Source: Synergistaceae bacterium
GTDB taxonomy: Bacteria > Synergistota > Synergistia > Synergistales > Synergistaceae
Length of the DNA stretch: 40,988 nucleotides
NCBI GenBank assembly: GCA_031290815.1
Contig: JAISLO010000006.1
Span: forward strand, 1 to 40,988
Reading direction: 5' to 3'
The notes under the pieces are model-generated. The model saw only the letters and a list, made by a program, of their open reading frames with translations, made no database searches and was not told where the DNA came from. Made by a program: the position numbers and the translations under genes. Positions 9,483-18,226 of the stretch are shown in pieces; positions within the stretch are counted from its first letter, which is position 1, and each line of letters opens with the position of its first letter.

Positions 9483-10151
9483 ATGACAATACGCATCCTC
9501 ATCGCGGACGATCACCCGCTGACCAGGTCGGGGCTCGCCGAATGGATCAAGAGGAACGCCAATTTCTCGCTTACCGCGGAGGTCGAGGATGGGATCGAGG
9601 CCTGGAGGAGCATCCAGGAGTCTCAGCCGGATGTAGCCCTCCTCGACATACAAATGCCGGGCGAGAACGGGATCGCGGTGGCGCAGAGGATAAAGGAAGC
9701 ATCGATTCCAACCAGGGCGATAATGCTGACCTCTTTCAACGCGCAGCCGTATGTGATGGCCTCGCTCAGGGCCGGGGCAAGGGGTTTTGTGCTCAAGACG
9801 ACCGCGGTCAGGGAGCTCGACGTGGCCGTGAAACAGGTGATGGACGGCGGATTTTATCTCGACTCGAAGGTGGCGGGAGTGCTCGGCGACAGGGACTCCA
9901 TGCCCGAACCGCTCTCAGCCCGCGAGCGAGAGGTCCTGCTGATCATGTCGAAGGGATTTTCGATAAAGGAGATCGCCGCGAAGCTGTGTATTACCGAACG
10001 AACGGTCCAGGCTCATCTGACGTCCGTTTACTCCAAGTTTTGCTGCAGGGGAAAGGGAGAAGCGCTTCTCGTCGCCCTCAAGTTCGGGATAATAACTCTG
10101 GATGAGCTCCTGGAGGGCACGTCTCTGGACGAGGCCGGCAATCAGTGCTGA
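9483..10151 (+). CDS. NarL/FixJ-type response regulator with LuxR HTH
   Basis: A DNA-binding response regulator of 222 residues. The receiver domain (1-120) has the acidic pocket D9-D10, the phospho-acceptor D55 (LLDIQMPG), T83 and K105 (VLKTT). A LuxR-type helix-turn-helix follows at about 143-205 (LSAREREVLLIMSKGFSIKEIAAKL, then TERTVQAHLTSVYSKF). The ATG at 9483 has GGAGGT seven bases upstream. The last seven bases overlap the kinase gene, so the two form one transcription unit. The genes are divergent from the efflux operon, making that operon a candidate target, but this is inference. No binding site could be defined. Confidence 0.93.
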   Translation: MTIRILIADDHPLTRSGLAEWIKRNANFSLTAEVEDGIEAWRSIQESQPDVALLDIQMPGENGIAVAQRIKEASIPTRAIMLTSFNAQPYVMASLRAGARGFVLKTTAVRELDVAVKQVMDGGFYLDSKVAGVLGDRDSMPEPLSAREREVLLIMSKGFSIKEIAAKLCITERTVQAHLTSVYSKFCCRGKGEALLVALKFGIITLDELLEGTSLDEAGNQC

Positions 10152-11629
10152 GGCGCAGGCTGCTCACCATCCTTTTTATATGCACGCTGCTGCCGGTGCT
10201 GATCGTCCTCTTCGAGTCGGCGGCCACGGTCTTCTCTCAGAAAAAATCCACGACGGAGATCTCCGGGCGCTACGTCGAAAGCCTCGCCAACTACGCCGCC
10301 GACCGCTGGAACGAGGGCAACGTCGAGCGCATAAACGCCTTCCTGTCGCTCGTCGCCGACCAGGGGTACGACAGACTGGTATCCTCGGAGCGCGCGGACT
10401 CGTTCGCTCCAAACCGCCGCATGGAGCGGTTCAAAATCAGCATGAAGGGCAAGTTCATACCAGGCCTGGTGGCCTATGTGACGCTGGATGGCAATCTCAT
10501 CTCCTGCTCCCAGAACGCGACCATACTGACGAAAATCTACGAGAGGACCGTCGCGGAGGCGCGATTTCCCGGCGCATCCGCTGAGGGGCGCATAGTCGGC
10601 AGCATCAGGACCGGGTCCGACTATATAACATACGTCGCCCACACGGCGCCGACGAACGATCCGATGGTCTACGCGGTCGCGGCAGTCACAATGCTCAGCT
10701 GGATGGGAAGGAACGACTTCAACATGATGAAGCTCGCATTCGCTGGAACGATGGGGATGATGATCTGTCTCATCGCGCTGTTCTTTCTCCGCAGGTCGGT
10801 CATAACGCCGCTTCAGGCGCTCTCAGCTCAGGTGAGTACGCTGAAATGGGGCAAAGAGGCGCCTGAGCCCATTCAGGACGGAGCTGCCAGGAGCATAGGC
10901 AAACTTCAGGTCGATGAGATCTCCTCGCTTCGCAGCGCAATATTCGACCTCGCCCTCAGGATGATAGAAAAGGACGAGCTGGAAAAGCGATACCTGGGCG
11001 ACATAATAAAGGCGCAGGAACTGGAGAGGAGCCGCATCGCGCAGGATATTCACGACGGCCCTATTCAGGTCGTCTCGGCTTTCATTCAGCGCATACAGAT
11101 CGCCAATATAACGTCGAAGGACCTCCCCGAATCCACCAGGGAGGAGTTGTCGACCGTCGAGAGCATAGCCGGGGATTTGGTGGAGGACCTGCGAGACATC
11201 TGCGATTCCCTTGTCCCCCCGTGGGTTTCTCTCGGCATAGTGTCGTGCATGGAGGAAGCGGCAAGCAGATTCGAGCGTCAGCATTCCATCACCATATTCA
11301 CGAACGTGGATCAGACGCTCGATATCTCACAGGAAGCCACGCTGGCCATATTCAGAATTTTTCAGGAGGCTGTCTCCAACGCGGTCAGGCACGGGGGGGC
11401 GACCGAGGTGACCGTGGACGCGCGGCGCGACCCGGAAGGCAAGTCCGCAGAGTTCGTGATATCCGACAACGGCTCGGGCTTCAACCCCAACGACAAGATA
11501 ATGAGCGACCTCGTCCGTGACGGAAAGCGAGGCCTCAACGGAATGAGGCAGAGGGTCGAGCTGCTCGGCGGCGAATATGAACTGTGGTCCGAGCCAGGGC
11601 ATGGCACGAGGATCATGATAAGGATATAA
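10145..11629 (+). CDS. NarX/DegS-like sensor histidine kinase
   Basis: A membrane sensor kinase (494 residues) that would phosphorylate the upstream response regulator. Membrane segments at about 6-28 and 196-217 bracket a 165-residue extracytoplasmic sensing region with no recognised fold. A HAMP-like linker (RRSVITPLQALSAQVS) follows. The HisKA_3 motif is AQELERSRIAQDIHDGPIQ, with phospho-acceptor H303. The HATPase_c domain has its N box (FQEAVSNAVRHG), the DNGSGF motif and the GLNGMRQRVELLGG segment. It starts with a GTG that overlaps the preceding stop. No terminator follows it; the next features are tRNA genes with their own promoter. The signal sensed is unknown. Confidence 0.92.
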   Translation: MLRRRLLTILFICTLLPVLIVLFESAATVFSQKKSTTEISGRYVESLANYAADRWNEGNVERINAFLSLVADQGYDRLVSSERADSFAPNRRMERFKISMKGKFIPGLVAYVTLDGNLISCSQNATILTKIYERTVAEARFPGASAEGRIVGSIRTGSDYITYVAHTAPTNDPMVYAVAAVTMLSWMGRNDFNMMKLAFAGTMGMMICLIALFFLRRSVITPLQALSAQVSTLKWGKEAPEPIQDGAARSIGKLQVDEISSLRSAIFDLALRMIEKDELEKRYLGDIIKAQELERSRIAQDIHDGPIQVVSAFIQRIQIANITSKDLPESTREELSTVESIAGDLVEDLRDICDSLVPPWVSLGIVSCMEEAASRFERQHSITIFTNVDQTLDISQEATLAIFRIFQEAVSNAVRHGGATEVTVDARRDPEGKSAEFVISDNGSGFNPNDKIMSDLVRDGKRGLNGMRQRVELLGGEYELWSEPGHGTRIMIRI

Positions 11630-11724
11630 GAAAACCTGCCAAGAGGGAGATTGCGATAGCCATGCCCTGTAGGGTAGATCTCGCCAAGGTGGGGCTCGAA
11701 GAAAATTTGAGCGGGCCCGACGTA

Positions 11725-11753
11725 TGGACAAGAGCGGGCGATTGTCATATAAT
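11725..11753 (+). promoter_or_regulatory. Promoter for the tRNA-Ser pair
   Basis: TGGACA (11725-11730) and a perfect TATAAT (11748-11753) are separated by 17 bases. The expected transcription start is about 30 bases before the first mature tRNA end at 11794. This is the best sigma-70-type match in the left half of the window. Confidence 0.6.
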
Positions 11754-11793
11754 CCGCTTTGTTGGCTGGCAGAGACGCGTTGATATGTTTTGC

Positions 11794-11886
11794 GGAGGGG
11801 TGGCCGAGCGGTCGAAGGCGGGCGACTCGAAATCGTCTTAGCGGTGCTGAGCCGCTACGTGGGTTCAAATCCCACCCTCTCCGCCA
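11794..11886 (+). tRNA. tRNA-Ser(CGA)
   Basis: A class II tRNA with a long variable arm. The 5' acceptor strand GGAGGGG (11794-11800) pairs with CCTCTCC, followed by discriminator G and an encoded CCA (11884-11886). The anticodon stem GGCGA/TCGTC encloses the loop CTCGAAA, giving anticodon CGA, which reads UCG serine codons. The T arm is GTGGG-TTCAAAT-CCCAC. The variable arm contains AGCGG...CCGCT. Confidence 0.95.
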
Positions 11887-11932
11887 AGTACAAGCAGTCG
11901 TATGACGCCAGTCAGAGCAAAAGCTATGCAGC

Positions 11933-12027
<95 letters not shown>

Positions 12028-12237
12028 TTCTGAACAAATTATAATCCTTATCGTTACTAATATCGTCATAGTCAGCATTTACGGTGTTTTTTCGACTCTC
12101 CTGCAACTCCAGACAAATTATCAGCGGCCGGATTCCATTCGAACTCCACTTCATTCCGAGGATGACGACATGGCAAATGTAGGATATAATATAATAGTGG
12201 TACGTGGTAGATTCGCGCGCCGGAGGAGGGGCGGTCT

Positions 12238-12855
12238 TTGAAAAGGGTTGCCCTGTATGTCTTGCTTGCTTCTGGAGTGTTGATAGGGCTTATCTGGCAT
12301 TTTGCCCTCGATCAGACGACGTTCGCTTTTGTGGCCGTTCTTCTGATTCTGCTCATCCCTGTGCCGCTGATATGCATTGCGACAAGGTCCAGCGCTCAGA
12401 GGGAGGAGGAAGTCAGAGGCGCGCTCGAAGCGGCTCGGAACTTTGTCCTTGCGCGCAAGGAGATCCGGTCCAGGATTCCCAAGAACAATCCGCGCAGAGA
12501 ATCGCCCGCGGCGTTCGAGGGCGCGGCTAAGATCGGCGCTGTCCGTTCCATGGCCCCGCTTCTCCGCAAGCCGAACCTGCGGATGATCGTTTTGGAGGTG
12601 TGTGACTTCGCGGACATGGTGCTGGAGACTATAAGGCGGATGCCGTGCGACTCGCCGGCTGCGGTCTTCTTCTCTGAGAACCTCCTGTCCCGCCTCGTGG
12701 ACGCGCTGGATATATGCTTCGAAATAAGCTGCCGAGACAAGAACGCCGCCTCCCCAACGGCTGACGCGCGAGAAATAGAGTGTTTCAGCTTCTTCATAAC
12801 CGCCATCAAAAAACAGCAGGATCTCATCCTGTTCGAGGGAGAAAGCAAGGGATAA
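12238..12855 (+). CDS. Unrecognised membrane-anchored protein
   Basis: A 205-residue protein I do not recognise. Two closely spaced hydrophobic segments (about 3-22 and 26-47) form an N-terminal membrane hairpin or anchor. About 150 residues of mainly charged, helical-looking cytoplasmic sequence follow, starting with SSAQREEEVRGALEAARNFVLARKEIRSRIPK. The C-terminal part contains scattered cysteines. The start is TTG at 12238, with GGAGGAGGGG eight to fifteen bases upstream, a strong ribosome-binding site. A TATAAT-like run lies near 12185-12195. It stands between the tRNA pair and carA, 172 bases before carA, with no sign of coupling to either. Coding potential is supported by the ribosome-binding site, length and composition; function is unknown. 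Confidence 0.7.
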   Translation: MKRVALYVLLASGVLIGLIWHFALDQTTFAFVAVLLILLIPVPLICIATRSSAQREEEVRGALEAARNFVLARKEIRSRIPKNNPRRESPAAFEGAAKIGAVRSMAPLLRKPNLRMIVLEVCDFADMVLETIRRMPCDSPAAVFFSENLLSRLVDALDICFEISCRDKNAASPTADAREIECFSFFITAIKKQQDLILFEGESKG

Positions 12856-12896
12856 TCATATGTTATACCCTTGCCATTCGGGCATCTGACATAAAA

Positions 12897-12920
12897 CCAC
12901 GTGAAAGCCCACGTGAAACC
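12897..12920. repeat. Tandem 12-bp repeat containing CACGTG, upstream of carAB
   Basis: Two adjacent 12-base units, CCACGTGAAAGC and CCACGTGAAACC, match at 11 of 12 positions. Each contains the palindrome CACGTG, placing two copies exactly 12 bases apart, about one helical turn. They lie about 110 bases upstream of the carA start and just upstream of its candidate promoter, so an operator is plausible but unproven. Confidence 0.5.
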
Positions 12921-12944
12921 ATCCTTAAATCCCTTGCAATCATC

Positions 12945-12973
12945 CTGGAAATGCCGAGGAATTGTGCTAAAAT
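12945..12973 (+). promoter_or_regulatory. Candidate carAB promoter
   Basis: An extended -10 element, TGC-TAAAAT (12965-12973), lies about 55 bases before the carA GTG. The -35 position 17 bases upstream reads CTGGAA, a poor match, which suggests an extended -10 promoter or activator dependence. No leader hairpin resembling a PyrR or arginine attenuator is visible in the short leader. Confidence 0.35.
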
Positions 12974-13027
12974 GAGAAGTATATTGGGCATGTGATATAA
13001 ACTTTGGTTTTATTAGGGGGAAATCTA

Positions 13028-14113
13028 GTGTCGTCTGCATATCTGGTTCTCGAAAACGGCGGAGTTTTCGAGGGGGAGTCCTTTGGCCTGGCGGCGGATG
13101 CCGAAGGGGTTACCGGCGAAGTGGTGTTCACTACCGGGATGACCGGTTACCTCGAGACTCTGACGGATCCAAGCTATCATGGACAGATTATAGTGCAAAC
13201 ATGGCCTCTGATAGGAAACTACGGAGTGATACGCGATGATTTCGAGAGTTTGTCGCTGCAGCCGAGGGGGTACGTGGTCAGGGAATGCTGCGACACGCCG
13301 TCCAACTTCCGCAGCGAGGGTCCTCTCGCTTCGCTGCTTGCCGAGCGCGGAATAGTCGGAGTCAAGGGAATAGACACGCGAGCCCTCACCCGGATTATAA
13401 GGGAGAAGGGCGTGATGAACGGAATCATAACGAGCGATCCTGAGAACGTCAGCCTCGACTCTCTCCGGAGCTACGCGATACGCGACGCCGTGGCCGGTGT
13501 TTCGACGCGCGAGGTTTTTGTCGTAAATCCCGACACTTCCGAAGGCAGCGGACATCACGTCGTGCTATGGGACTTCGGGGCCAAGGCGAATATCGCGCGC
13601 TCCCTGGCCTCAAGAGGCTGCAAGGTTACCGTGGTCCCTCACAGCCTCACGGCGGAACAGATCCTGAAACTCGAACCGGACGGCGTGACGTTGTGCAACG
13701 GCCCCGGCGACCCGGAGGAGAACGCGGGCGTTATAGCCGAACTCAAAAAATTTACGGAGAGCATGACACCGGTGTTTGGCATCTGTCTCGGCCATCAGAT
13801 CCTGGCCCTGGCCATGGGCGCCTCCACGGAAAAGATGAAATACGGCCACAGAGGGTCGAATCAACCAGTGCGCGATACTCGGACGGGATCTATATCCATA
13901 ACGACTCAAAATCACGGTTACTCCGTCGCGCCGGACAGCCTTCCGCGCGGCGCGATTCTGCGGTACGTCAACGCGAACGACGGAACGTGCGAGGGGATAG
14001 ACTACGAAAACATACCTGCCTTCAGCGTTCAATTTCACCCGGAGGCGTCGGCGGGACCGCTGGACACATCGTTCCTCTTCGACCGTTTTATCCTCATGAT
14101 GGAGGCTGAGTAA
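13028..14113 (+). CDS. carA: Carbamoyl-phosphate synthase small (glutaminase) subunit
   Basis: It hydrolyses glutamine and feeds ammonia to CarB for carbamoyl phosphate, the precursor of pyrimidines and arginine. From the GTG at 13028 it is 361 residues. The AGGGGG at 13015-13020 is at ideal spacing, which is why I reject the upstream in-frame start at 13004. An N-terminal CPSase_sm_chain domain (about 1-140) precedes a class I glutaminase. The nucleophile is C253 in GICLGHQ, with H337 and E339 in FHPEAS. The VVLWDFGAKANIARSL linker is typical. The stop lies one base before the carB start, so the subunits are co-translated. Confidence 0.95.
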   Translation: MSSAYLVLENGGVFEGESFGLAADAEGVTGEVVFTTGMTGYLETLTDPSYHGQIIVQTWPLIGNYGVIRDDFESLSLQPRGYVVRECCDTPSNFRSEGPLASLLAERGIVGVKGIDTRALTRIIREKGVMNGIITSDPENVSLDSLRSYAIRDAVAGVSTREVFVVNPDTSEGSGHHVVLWDFGAKANIARSLASRGCKVTVVPHSLTAEQILKLEPDGVTLCNGPGDPEENAGVIAELKKFTESMTPVFGICLGHQILALAMGASTEKMKYGHRGSNQPVRDTRTGSISITTQNHGYSVAPDSLPRGAILRYVNANDGTCEGIDYENIPAFSVQFHPEASAGPLDTSFLFDRFILMMEAE

Positions 14114-14114
14114 A

Positions 14115-17100
14115 ATGCCTCTCTACGGCGGTGTGCGCAAGGTTCTCGTGATAGGCTCGGGCCCGATAGTCATAGGGCAGGCGGCCGAATTCGACTATGC
14201 CGGCACCCAGGCGTGCAGGGCGCTGCGCGAGGACGGGCTCGAGATAGTGCTCGTCAACTCAAACCCGGCCACGATAATGACCGACTCCGCGATGGCCGAC
14301 GTGGTGTACATCGAACCGCTCACGGTGACGACGCTCAAACGAATCATCGACAAGGAGCGCCCCGACAGCATACTGCCGACGCTCGGCGGACAGACGGGGC
14401 TGACGTTGGCCATGATGCTGGCGAAGGAGGGATTTCTCGCCGAGAGAGGGATAAAACTTCTGGGCGCCAGCCCCGAAACGATAGACATGGCCGAGGACAG
14501 ACAGCTCTTCAAGGATGCGATGGAGAGGATCGGGCAGCCTGTGATTCCGTCCAGGGTCGTGGAAAATGTCGCCGACGCGCTGACATTCGCGGATGAGATC
14601 GGATATCCTCTCATAGTGCGGCCCGCGTTCACCCTTGGGGGGAGCGGGGGCGGGATCGCGTCGTCCGCCGGCGAGCTAAGGCGCGTCGCCGAAGACGGCC
14701 TGAGGATGTCGCCCATCGGACAGATACTGGTAGAGCGGTCCGTAGCCGGCTGGAAGGAGATAGAGTTCGAGGTGATGCGCGACTCCGCAGGCAACGTCGT
14801 CACAGTCTGCGGCATGGAAAATTTCGACCCGGTCGGGATCCACACGGGGGACAGCATAGTCGTCGCCCCCACGCTCACGCTCTCCGACAAGGAGTATCAG
14901 ATGCTCCGGACGGCGGCCCTGGACATAATATCCGAGCTCGGCATAGAGGGCGGATGCAACTGCCAGTTCGCCCTCTCCCCCGACAGCTTCGATTACGCCG
15001 TGATAGAGGTGAACCCGAGGGTTTCGCGTTCGTCGGCCCTCGCCTCCAAGGCCACCGGGTACCCCATAGCTAAGGTCGCCGCCAAGATCGCGATAGGTTA
15101 CAGGCTGGATGAGATTCCCAACGCCGTGACCGGCAAGACCAGCGCCTGCTTCGAGCCTGCGCTTGACTACGTGGCCGTGAAGTTTCCGAAGTGGCCGTTC
15201 GACAAGTTCGCCCGCGCCCCAAGGACGCTCGGCACCCAGATGAAGGCGACCGGAGAGGTGATGTCGCTCGCGCCGTCGTTCGAGATGGCTCTGATGAAGG
15301 CGGTGCGCGGCGCCGAAATACACCAGCAGACGCTTTATCTGTCGAAACTCGGAAAACTCGACGACGCCAGCCTCATGGATGCGCTGCGCACGGCCACGGA
15401 CGAGCGGATATTTCAGATCTTCGAAGCCATGCGGCGAGGCGTCTCATGCGACGAGATACATGGAATCACCAAGATAGACAGGTGGTTTCTATACAGGTTG
15501 GAAAACCTCGTCCGCTTCGAATCGGAGCTGAGGGAAACGGGCCTCACCGACGCCATGCACCGAGAGGGAAAGCGGCTCGGGTATCCCGACAACGTGCTGG
15601 AGACGATCTCGGGAGGAACCGTGAGCCGGCATATTCCGGCATCCTACAAGATGGTCGACACGTGCGCGGGAGAGTTCGCGGCGGAGACCCCTTACTTTTA
15701 CTCGACCTTTGACGATGACAACGAGGCTGAGGATTTCATCAAGTCGAGGAGCGCCGGAAACAAGGGGACCATAGTCGTCCTCGGTTCCGGCCCGATTCGC
15801 ATCGGGCAGGGTATAGAATTCGATTATTCCAGCGTCCACTGCGCTTGGGCGCTGAGGCGGCTCGGATATGAAGTCGTGATAATAAACAACAACCCGGAGA
15901 CGGTGTCGACCGATTTCGACACTGCCGACAGGTTGTATTTCGAACCGCTGACACCTGAGGATGTCAGAGACATCCTGAACCTCGAAAAACCCGTCGGAGT
16001 CGTCGCGGCGTACGGCGGGCAGACCGCCATAAAGCTGGCCGGTTACCTCAACGAGCACGGCTTCGATATCCTGGGCACCTCGTTCGACAGCATAGATCTG
16101 GCCGAGGACAGGGAGAGGTTCGACGCCCTTCTCGGCGGGCTTGGAATTTCGCGCCCCGACGGAGGAACGGCAGTCACCATGGACGAGGCGCTCTCCGCAG
16201 CGAGACGTCTCGGCTATCCCGTCCTCGTCCGGCCGTCGTACGTGCTGGGCGGTCAGAACATGAGCATAGCGTTCTCCGACGACGACGTGCGGGAGTTCAT
16301 GGAGATCATCCTGGACAGCGACGTTCGCGGCCCTGTGCTGATCGACAAGTATCTGCGCGGAACCGAGATAGAGGTGGATGCCGTGTGCGACGGTACCGAC
16401 ATATTGATACCCGGCATCATGGAGCATGTCGAGCGGACCGGCATACACTCCGGCGATTCCATAGCTGTTTATCCGGCGCTCAACGTGACCGACAGGCTGA
16501 TCGATCTCATAGTCGACCACACCGCCAAGATCTCGCTCGCCATGAAGGTCAGGGGAATAGTGAACGTTCAATATATAATCTACGATGACGACGTTTACGT
16601 CATCGAGGTCAATCCCAGGGCGTCCAGGACCGTGCCTTATATAAGCAAGGTCACGGGGGTCCCCATTGTGGATCTGGCCACGCGGGCGATGCTGGGCGAG
16701 CGCCTGTCGGACATGGGATATGGGACCGGGTTGTATCCTCCGGCACCGTACGCGGCCGTCAAGGTCCCGGTGTTCTCGTTCGAAAAACTTCACGGCGTGG
16801 ACACTCATCTCGGCCCCGAAATGAAGTCCACCGGAGAGGTTCTGGGCATCGGCAAGACGCTGGAGGAGGCGATGTACAAGGGACTGCTGGCCGCCGGTTA
16901 CAAGCTGCTGAGGAGCGGAGGCGTTCTCTTCACCGTCAGGGACAGCGATAAGCCCGAGATCGTCGACGTCGCGAAGAAGTACGCGTCACTGGGTTTGAAC
17001 CTCTACGCGACGCGAGGGACGGCGTCCGCCCTCTCCCGCTCAGGGCTCCCCGCCATAGTCATACACAAGATCAGCGAGGCCTGCGACAATGTGATCACGC

Positions 17101-18161
17101 TCATGGAGAGCGGCAAGGTGCAGTACATAGTGTCGACGTCGGCGCGAGGCCGCGATCCTGCGAAGGAGAGCGCTCAGATCAGGTCGCTCGCCACTCGCCT
17201 GGGCATCCCGTGCCTGACTTCGATAGATACCGCGACCGCCCTCGCCGACAGTCTGAAGAGCAGATACAGCGAGGGGAACACCGAACTGGTGGACATCAAC
17301 GACATGAGGCGCGAGCGCAGGGCGATACGCTTCTCCAAGATGCACAGCTGCGGTAAGGACGACCTGTACTTCGATTGTTTCGATCAGGACATAGAGTCCC
17401 CTGAATCACTGTCGATAATGCTCGCGGACAGGCATTTCGGGGTGGGCGGTCACGGCGTCGTGATGATGTACCCATCGGAACGGGCGGACGCCACGATGAG
17501 GCTCTTCAACACCGACGGAAGCGAGGGATTCATGAGCGCGTCCGCGATAACCTGCATCGGCAAGTACCTGTACGAGAGCGGGAGGACGGGCGGCCGCAAG
17601 GATATGACGATCGAGACCCAAAGCGGCGTCATGAGGCTCGATATATACACGAGATACGGCAGAGCGGTCTCCGGAAGGGTGAACCTCGGCGCGCCCAGGT
17701 TCCTGCCGGCCGACATCCCGGTCCTCCTGGCCGGAGCGAGGGTCATGGGCCGCGTCGTCGAAATCGGCGGCAAGGCTTTCTCCATCACATGCGTGTCGAT
17801 GGGAAGTCCGCACTGTGTGATATTCTGCAATGATATCGACAATTGCGGCATAGAGACTCTCGGTCCGTTGGTGGAGACCGCTTCGATATTCCCGATGAGG
17901 ACTAATGTAGAATTTGTCAAGGTTTTGGACGACCGGACCCTGAGGATGCGGATATGGGAGCGCGGGGACGGCGAGACCCCCGCGAGCGGAAGCGGCGCCT
18001 GCGCCGCTGTCGTATCGGCTGTCCAGAACGGCTTTTGTTCCAGGTCAGGCTTAGTCCGCGTGATCCAAAACGGAGGGGACATGACGGTGGACTATTCGGG
18101 AGACGAGGTTATCCTGAACTGCAGGGTGCACAAGGTCTTCGACGGCGCGGTGGAAATATAA
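14115..18161 (+). CDS. carB: Carbamoyl-phosphate synthase large subunit fused to a degenerate DapF-like domain
   Basis: Residues 1 to about 1065 are a complete CarB. Two ATP-grasp halves begin at VRKVLVIGSGPIVIGQAAEFDYAG and at GTIVVLGSGPIRIGQGIEFDYSS, and a C-terminal MGS-like allosteric domain lies at about 930-1060. The frame then continues without a stop into about 280 residues with the diaminopimelate-epimerase fold, starting IRFSKMHSCGKDD near residue 1071. Retained DapF landmarks are FNTDGSE, RTNVEF and WERGDGET. Both catalytic cysteine positions are serine: S1141 in MSASA (usually MCGNG) and S1291 in ASGSGACA (usually ACGTGACA). The usual Asn of HGxGND is K1081, and the Asn of GNPH is S1231. 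CarB activity is well supported; epimerase activity of the tail is doubtful. Stand-alone CarB is about 1070 residues, so this is a true fusion of 1348. Confidence 0.93.
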   Translation: MPLYGGVRKVLVIGSGPIVIGQAAEFDYAGTQACRALREDGLEIVLVNSNPATIMTDSAMADVVYIEPLTVTTLKRIIDKERPDSILPTLGGQTGLTLAMMLAKEGFLAERGIKLLGASPETIDMAEDRQLFKDAMERIGQPVIPSRVVENVADALTFADEIGYPLIVRPAFTLGGSGGGIASSAGELRRVAEDGLRMSPIGQILVERSVAGWKEIEFEVMRDSAGNVVTVCGMENFDPVGIHTGDSIVVAPTLTLSDKEYQMLRTAALDIISELGIEGGCNCQFALSPDSFDYAVIEVNPRVSRSSALASKATGYPIAKVAAKIAIGYRLDEIPNAVTGKTSACFEPALDYVAVKFPKWPFDKFARAPRTLGTQMKATGEVMSLAPSFEMALMKAVRGAEIHQQTLYLSKLGKLDDASLMDALRTATDERIFQIFEAMRRGVSCDEIHGITKIDRWFLYRLENLVRFESELRETGLTDAMHREGKRLGYPDNVLETISGGTVSRHIPASYKMVDTCAGEFAAETPYFYSTFDDDNEAEDFIKSRSAGNKGTIVVLGSGPIRIGQGIEFDYSSVHCAWALRRLGYEVVIINNNPETVSTDFDTADRLYFEPLTPEDVRDILNLEKPVGVVAAYGGQTAIKLAGYLNEHGFDILGTSFDSIDLAEDRERFDALLGGLGISRPDGGTAVTMDEALSAARRLGYPVLVRPSYVLGGQNMSIAFSDDDVREFMEIILDSDVRGPVLIDKYLRGTEIEVDAVCDGTDILIPGIMEHVERTGIHSGDSIAVYPALNVTDRLIDLIVDHTAKISLAMKVRGIVNVQYIIYDDDVYVIEVNPRASRTVPYISKVTGVPIVDLATRAMLGERLSDMGYGTGLYPPAPYAAVKVPVFSFEKLHGVDTHLGPEMKSTGEVLGIGKTLEEAMYKGLLAAGYKLLRSGGVLFTVRDSDKPEIVDVAKKYASLGLNLYATRGTASALSRSGLPAIVIHKISEACDNVITLMESGKVQYIVSTSARGRDPAKESAQIRSLATRLGIPCLTSIDTATALADSLKSRYSEGNTELVDINDMRRERRAIRFSKMHSCGKDDLYFDCFDQDIESPESLSIMLADRHFGVGGHGVVMMYPSERADATMRLFNTDGSEGFMSASAITCIGKYLYESGRTGGRKDMTIETQSGVMRLDIYTRYGRAVSGRVNLGAPRFLPADIPVLLAGARVMGRVVEIGGKAFSITCVSMGSPHCVIFCNDIDNCGIETLGPLVETASIFPMRTNVEFVKVLDDRTLRMRIWERGDGETPASGSGACAAVVSAVQNGFCSRSGLVRVIQNGGDMTVDYSGDEVILNCRVHKVFDGAVEI

Positions 18162-18170
18162 ACAAAACAA

Positions 18171-18207
18171 GGGCCACAAAAACCGGGTCGCCCGGTTCAT
18201 GTGGCCC
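18171..18207 (-). terminator. Intrinsic terminator between convergent carB and the SLH porin
   Basis: A strong nested inverted repeat: outer GGGCCACA/TGTGGCCC and inner ACCGGG/CCCGGT around a TCG loop. On the minus strand it is followed by TTGTTTTGTTT, which is what a terminator for the porin gene needs. On the plus strand the hairpin lies ten bases after the carB stop but has no T-run. Confidence 0.75.
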
Positions 18208-18226
18208 AGCACATTGAAATCGCGCG

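Noticed and set aside
13004..13027. Upstream in-frame start for carA
   Set aside because: The AGGGGG ribosome-binding site lies inside this extension and points to the GTG at 13028.
15489..16808. 439-codon minus-strand ORF inside carB
   Set aside because: Antisense shadow of a strongly conserved CarB frame; His/Arg/Gly-rich and featureless.
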